A DNA stretch of 8,447 bases from Deltaproteobacteria bacterium. GTDB taxonomy: Bacteria > Myxococcota_A > Polyangia > Haliangiales > Haliangiaceae. A program made the position numbers and the translations under genes. The stretch's first letter is position 1, and each line of letters starts with the position of its first letter. The notes under the pieces were generated by a model that saw nothing but the letters and a program-made list of their open reading frames with translations, was not told where the DNA came from and searched no databases. This document shows, piece after piece, positions 6,393 to 8,447 of the stretch. The stretch spans positions 1 to 8,447 of the forward strand of contig JACCYD010000857.1 of assembly GCA_013696695.1 (NCBI GenBank), written 5' to 3'.

Positions 6393-6403
6393 GGCAGTCC
6401 AAG
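6370..6403 (-). pseudogene. Orphan 3' tail of a Cys-rich membrane protein gene
   Basis: On the minus strand this encodes DCRKLRICD and a stop. It matches the end of the Cys-rich protein at 7953-8429 (ECRSNKCKLRICD-stop), with the four residues SNKC missing through a 12-base in-frame gap. The last 23 bases are identical in both copies (6370-6392 and 7953-7975). The frame upstream of the match does not resemble the gene and has no start or context, so it is a decayed fragment, not a working gene. Confidence 0.6.
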
Positions 6404-6457
6404 AGGTGACGCGACAGGGGCTCAACTCGGCCCAAAGCGGTCGATTCAGTCTCTATC

Positions 6458-7951
6458 GTGGGCTTCTCGCAAGACCTGTTCAGATGGCAACGGCTGGTCG
6501 TGCCGTTCGTCATAGTGCTGCTGGTGGCGATGGTGCTGGTGACTCTCGGGTTGATCCGCGAGCTGCGGTCCGACAGCCAGGCCGTCAGCTACGAGCACGC
6601 GGAGCGCGTGATGGATGCCGACGGTGTCGAGATCGCGGCCAACGCGCGATCGGCGAGCATGCGTGGCTACCTGCTGTCGGGAGACGCGCTATTTCTCGAG
6701 CATCGCAGCGCGGCGCGTCGCGAGCTCCAGCATCGGATGGCGGCGCTCGGTGCACGCGGCCTCGCGCGCGCCACGCAAACCGAGATCGAGGACCTGTTGC
6801 ACCGTCTCGATGTCGCGGGCGATCGCTCGGTCGCGGCGTTCATCGCTGACCCGCAACAGGCGCGATCGATCTGGGAGACCGAAGCGCGCCCGGTCCAGGA
6901 GCAACTCGTCGCCAGGATCAAAGAGGTGGTCGCGGTCGAACGCGCAGCCTTCACGAGCGCGCGCGATCGCGCTGCGAGTGCGCAAAGCAGCTCGGCGCGC
7001 CTGCTCACCGTGGTGCTCGGCGGCGTCAGCGTCATCCTGCTGGTGTTGCTCTACGGCTTCGTGCGGGCGTCGCGCGCCCTGGTGGCGCGGCAGCGCGCCG
7101 AGCAGGAGCAGACGACGTTCCGCGTGCTCGAGCAGATGCCGGTCGGTATCTTCGTGCTCAGCCCGCAGGGCGTTCCGCAGTACGCGAACCGCCACGCCAA
7201 GCGACTGCTCGGTCGCGACATCGTGAACACGTCACCCACGCGGCTCGGCGAGGTCTACCAGGCGTTCGAGGCGGGTACGGATCGCATCTATCCAGCGGAG
7301 CGGATGCCGCTCGTGCGTGCGCTGGCCGGCGAAGTCTCCGAGTGCACCGACATGGAGATCCATCGCGGTGACGAGGTGGTGCCGCTGCACGTGGTCGCTG
7401 CGCCGGTGCACGATTCGGCCGGCGCGCTGCTATATGCGGTCGCCAGCTTCCAGGACGTTCGCGAGCTCCAGCGGGTGGCGATGCGCGACGCACTCACCGG
7501 CCTCGCGAATCGCGCGGCGATCACGCAGATTCACACGCGCGAGCGCATGGTGTCGGCGCGCGCGAAGCGACCGTTCTCGGTGGCGCTGATCGATCTCGAT
7601 CGGTTCAAGTCGGTCAACGACACGCACGGTCACGCGAGCGGTGACGAGGTGCTGAAGCGTACGGCGGCGGCGATCGTCGCGGGCCTGCGTCGATCGGATG
7701 CGGTCGGTCGTTGGGGCGGCGAGGAGCTCGTCGTGTTGATGCCGAACACGGACGCCGCCGGCGCGACCCGCGCGATCGAGAAGGTCCTCGCCGATGTCCG
7801 CGCGCTCGGCTTCGTGGGCAAAGCGGGCACGGCGTTCTCGGTGACGTTCTCGGCAGGTGTGGTGCTGGTGCGTGCCGATCTGCTGCTCTACGAGGCGAAG
7901 GGCGCCGGGAGGAATCGCGTCAACGCCGCGGTCTCGCTGACCGCCGCCTGA
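6458..7951 (+). CDS. Membrane-bound CHASE3-like/PAS/GGDEF diguanylate cyclase
   Basis: A 497-residue sensor enzyme that should make cyclic di-GMP from two GTP in response to an extracytoplasmic cue. Membrane helix 1 is 13-33. A CHASE3-like periplasmic domain follows (about 36-181, with RGYLLSGD at 69-76), then membrane helix 2 (182-203), a PAS domain (about 221-335) and a GGDEF domain (about 340-490). The GGDEF part has DALTGLANR (344-352), the LIDLDRFKSVND metal region, the active-site GGEEL (420-424) and an inhibitory I-site RRSD (411-414) five residues before it, so product feedback is likely. Oddly, only VLV separates SAGV (465-468) from RADLLLYEAK; most GGDEF domains have roughly 11-15 more residues there. 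GTG 6458 is the only good start; no strong ribosome site is seen. The stop is one base from that of the convergent gene. Confidence 0.9.
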   Translation: MGFSQDLFRWQRLVVPFVIVLLVAMVLVTLGLIRELRSDSQAVSYEHAERVMDADGVEIAANARSASMRGYLLSGDALFLEHRSAARRELQHRMAALGARGLARATQTEIEDLLHRLDVAGDRSVAAFIADPQQARSIWETEARPVQEQLVARIKEVVAVERAAFTSARDRAASAQSSSARLLTVVLGGVSVILLVLLYGFVRASRALVARQRAEQEQTTFRVLEQMPVGIFVLSPQGVPQYANRHAKRLLGRDIVNTSPTRLGEVYQAFEAGTDRIYPAERMPLVRALAGEVSECTDMEIHRGDEVVPLHVVAAPVHDSAGALLYAVASFQDVRELQRVAMRDALTGLANRAAITQIHTRERMVSARAKRPFSVALIDLDRFKSVNDTHGHASGDEVLKRTAAAIVAGLRRSDAVGRWGGEELVVLMPNTDAAGATRAIEKVLADVRALGFVGKAGTAFSVTFSAGVVLVRADLLLYEAKGAGRNRVNAAVSLTAA

Positions 7952-7952
7952 T

Positions 7953-7975
7953 TCAGTCGCAGATGCGGAGCTTGC
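7953..7975 (+). repeat. Direct repeat, copy 2
   Basis: Second copy of the 23-base repeat at 6370-6392. On the minus strand it encodes the last residues and stop (LRICD-stop) of the Cys-rich protein gene, and it begins two bases after the cyclase stop codon. Confidence 0.9.
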
Positions 7976-8429
7976 ACTTGTTGCTGCGGCACTCCGAGTC
8001 GGAGATGCAGCGATCGCCACGGGAGCGCTCGTTGGCCTCGCAGCGTTTGTGCCTGCAATTGTTCGAGCGGCAGTCGCTGTCGATCTTGCAGGCTTCACCA
8101 TTCGCGTTGCCGCGGCCCGGCAACAGGTCGAGGTAGGGCGCGAGAAAGTAGAGAGCTGCGCCGATCGCGCCGAGTACGAGGATGGCGGCGATCCAGCCCA
8201 GCGCGCCGATCTTGGCCGACTTGGAGGCACGTGCCTGCGGCTTCGCGGTGGTCGGGAAGGTGCCGTCATCGAGTGTCGGGTCCGGTGGTGCGTTGGCTGC
8301 TCGGGCGAGGGCGGCGCGGACCTCGCCGTCGATCGCGGTCCAGTGATCGTCGCTCGGGTGGGAGGGATTGCTCTGCAGATGATCGGTCGAGGCGTTGGCG
8401 GTGGCATCCCAGCGCGCCGTCGCGATCAC
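7953..8429 (-). CDS. Single-pass membrane protein with two Cys-rich repeats
   Basis: From GTG 8429 the product is 158 residues. A polar, Ala/Pro-rich N-terminal part (1-74) is followed by one membrane helix (about 75-97, IGALGWIAAILVLGAIGAALYFL) and an ectodomain with eight cysteines in two matching repeats: C114-x5-C120-x4-C125-x4-C130 and C141-x5-C147-x4-C152-x4-C157. Each has a DSDC/DSEC-RSN core. Such G..C.sD.dC.s..C....C repeats are common in secreted proteins of Myxococcota and resemble small disulfide-knot modules; no function is assigned. The GTG has AGGAG nine bases upstream, but the frame stays open to the window edge (8447), so the true start may lie outside. The gene is convergent with the cyclase, its TGA one base away. 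Base use matches the neighbours. Confidence 0.7.
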   Translation of the reverse strand: MIATARWDATANASTDHLQSNPSHPSDDHWTAIDGEVRAALARAANAPPDPTLDDGTFPTTAKPQARASKSAKIGALGWIAAILVLGAIGAALYFLAPYLDLLPGRGNANGEACKIDSDCRSNNCRHKRCEANERSRGDRCISDSECRSNKCKLRICD

Positions 8430-8447
8430 GGTGGGGCGCTCCTGGTG

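Noticed and set aside
6406..6849. A 147-codon plus-strand frame overlapping the cyclase start
   Set aside because: Different frame from the cyclase, Arg/Ala-rich with no domain; the cyclase frame has membrane helices and a CHASE3-like motif there.

Overview
The window is a gene-dense, GC-rich stretch of chromosome from a Gram-negative bacterium. It carries outer-membrane lipid-transport (Mla/MCE) genes. The strong GC bias, frequent GTG starts, 1-4 bp gene overlaps, and a membrane protein with a two-repeat C-x5-C-x4-C-x4-C ectodomain would suit a Myxococcota (former deltaproteobacterial) genome. That assignment is inference: there is no rRNA or long marker gene here to prove it.

Left part (1-4013, minus strand). 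Read right to left, this holds a Crp/Fnr-type regulator (4013-3234) ending at a good intrinsic terminator, then a sigma70-like promoter (TTGACA-17-TCTGAT) and an operon alr - mlaE - mlaD. The alr stop and mlaE start share four bases (GTGA). mlaD is an MCE protein that runs off the left edge. The Mla ATPase MlaF is not between mlaE and mlaD and is not in the window.

Middle (4014-6138, plus strand). A 261-bp divergent intergenic region precedes a thiamin thiazole operon: thiS - thiG - a ThiE/TenI-family gene - a small zinc-ribbon protein. Overlaps are tight: thiS/thiG share one base, and the thiG Shine-Dalgarno is the Gly-Gly-Gly codon run at the end of thiS; thiG/thiE share GTGA. ThiS and ThiG form the thiazole ring. 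The third protein has lost a Mg-ligand Asp typical of thiamin phosphate synthase and carries the TenI-like signature, so it may be the thiazole tautomerase. No TPP riboswitch is visible upstream.

Right part (6139-8447). A long imperfect hairpin is followed by a complete tRNA-Thr(CGT) with an abnormal T-loop. Next comes a membrane-bound CHASE3-like/PAS/GGDEF diguanylate cyclase, and then a convergent gene for a Cys-rich single-pass membrane protein whose stop lies one base from the cyclase stop. A 23-bp exact direct repeat flanks the cyclase gene. It corresponds to the 3' coding end of the Cys-rich gene, so a broken copy of that gene's tail lies between the tRNA and the cyclase.

No phage, transposase, CRISPR or defence genes were seen. 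The points most worth a second look are the repeat-flanked cyclase, the tRNA T-loop, the ThiS GGGL terminus, the TenI-like ThiE, the shortened GGDEF domain, and the alr-mlaE coupling without mlaF.
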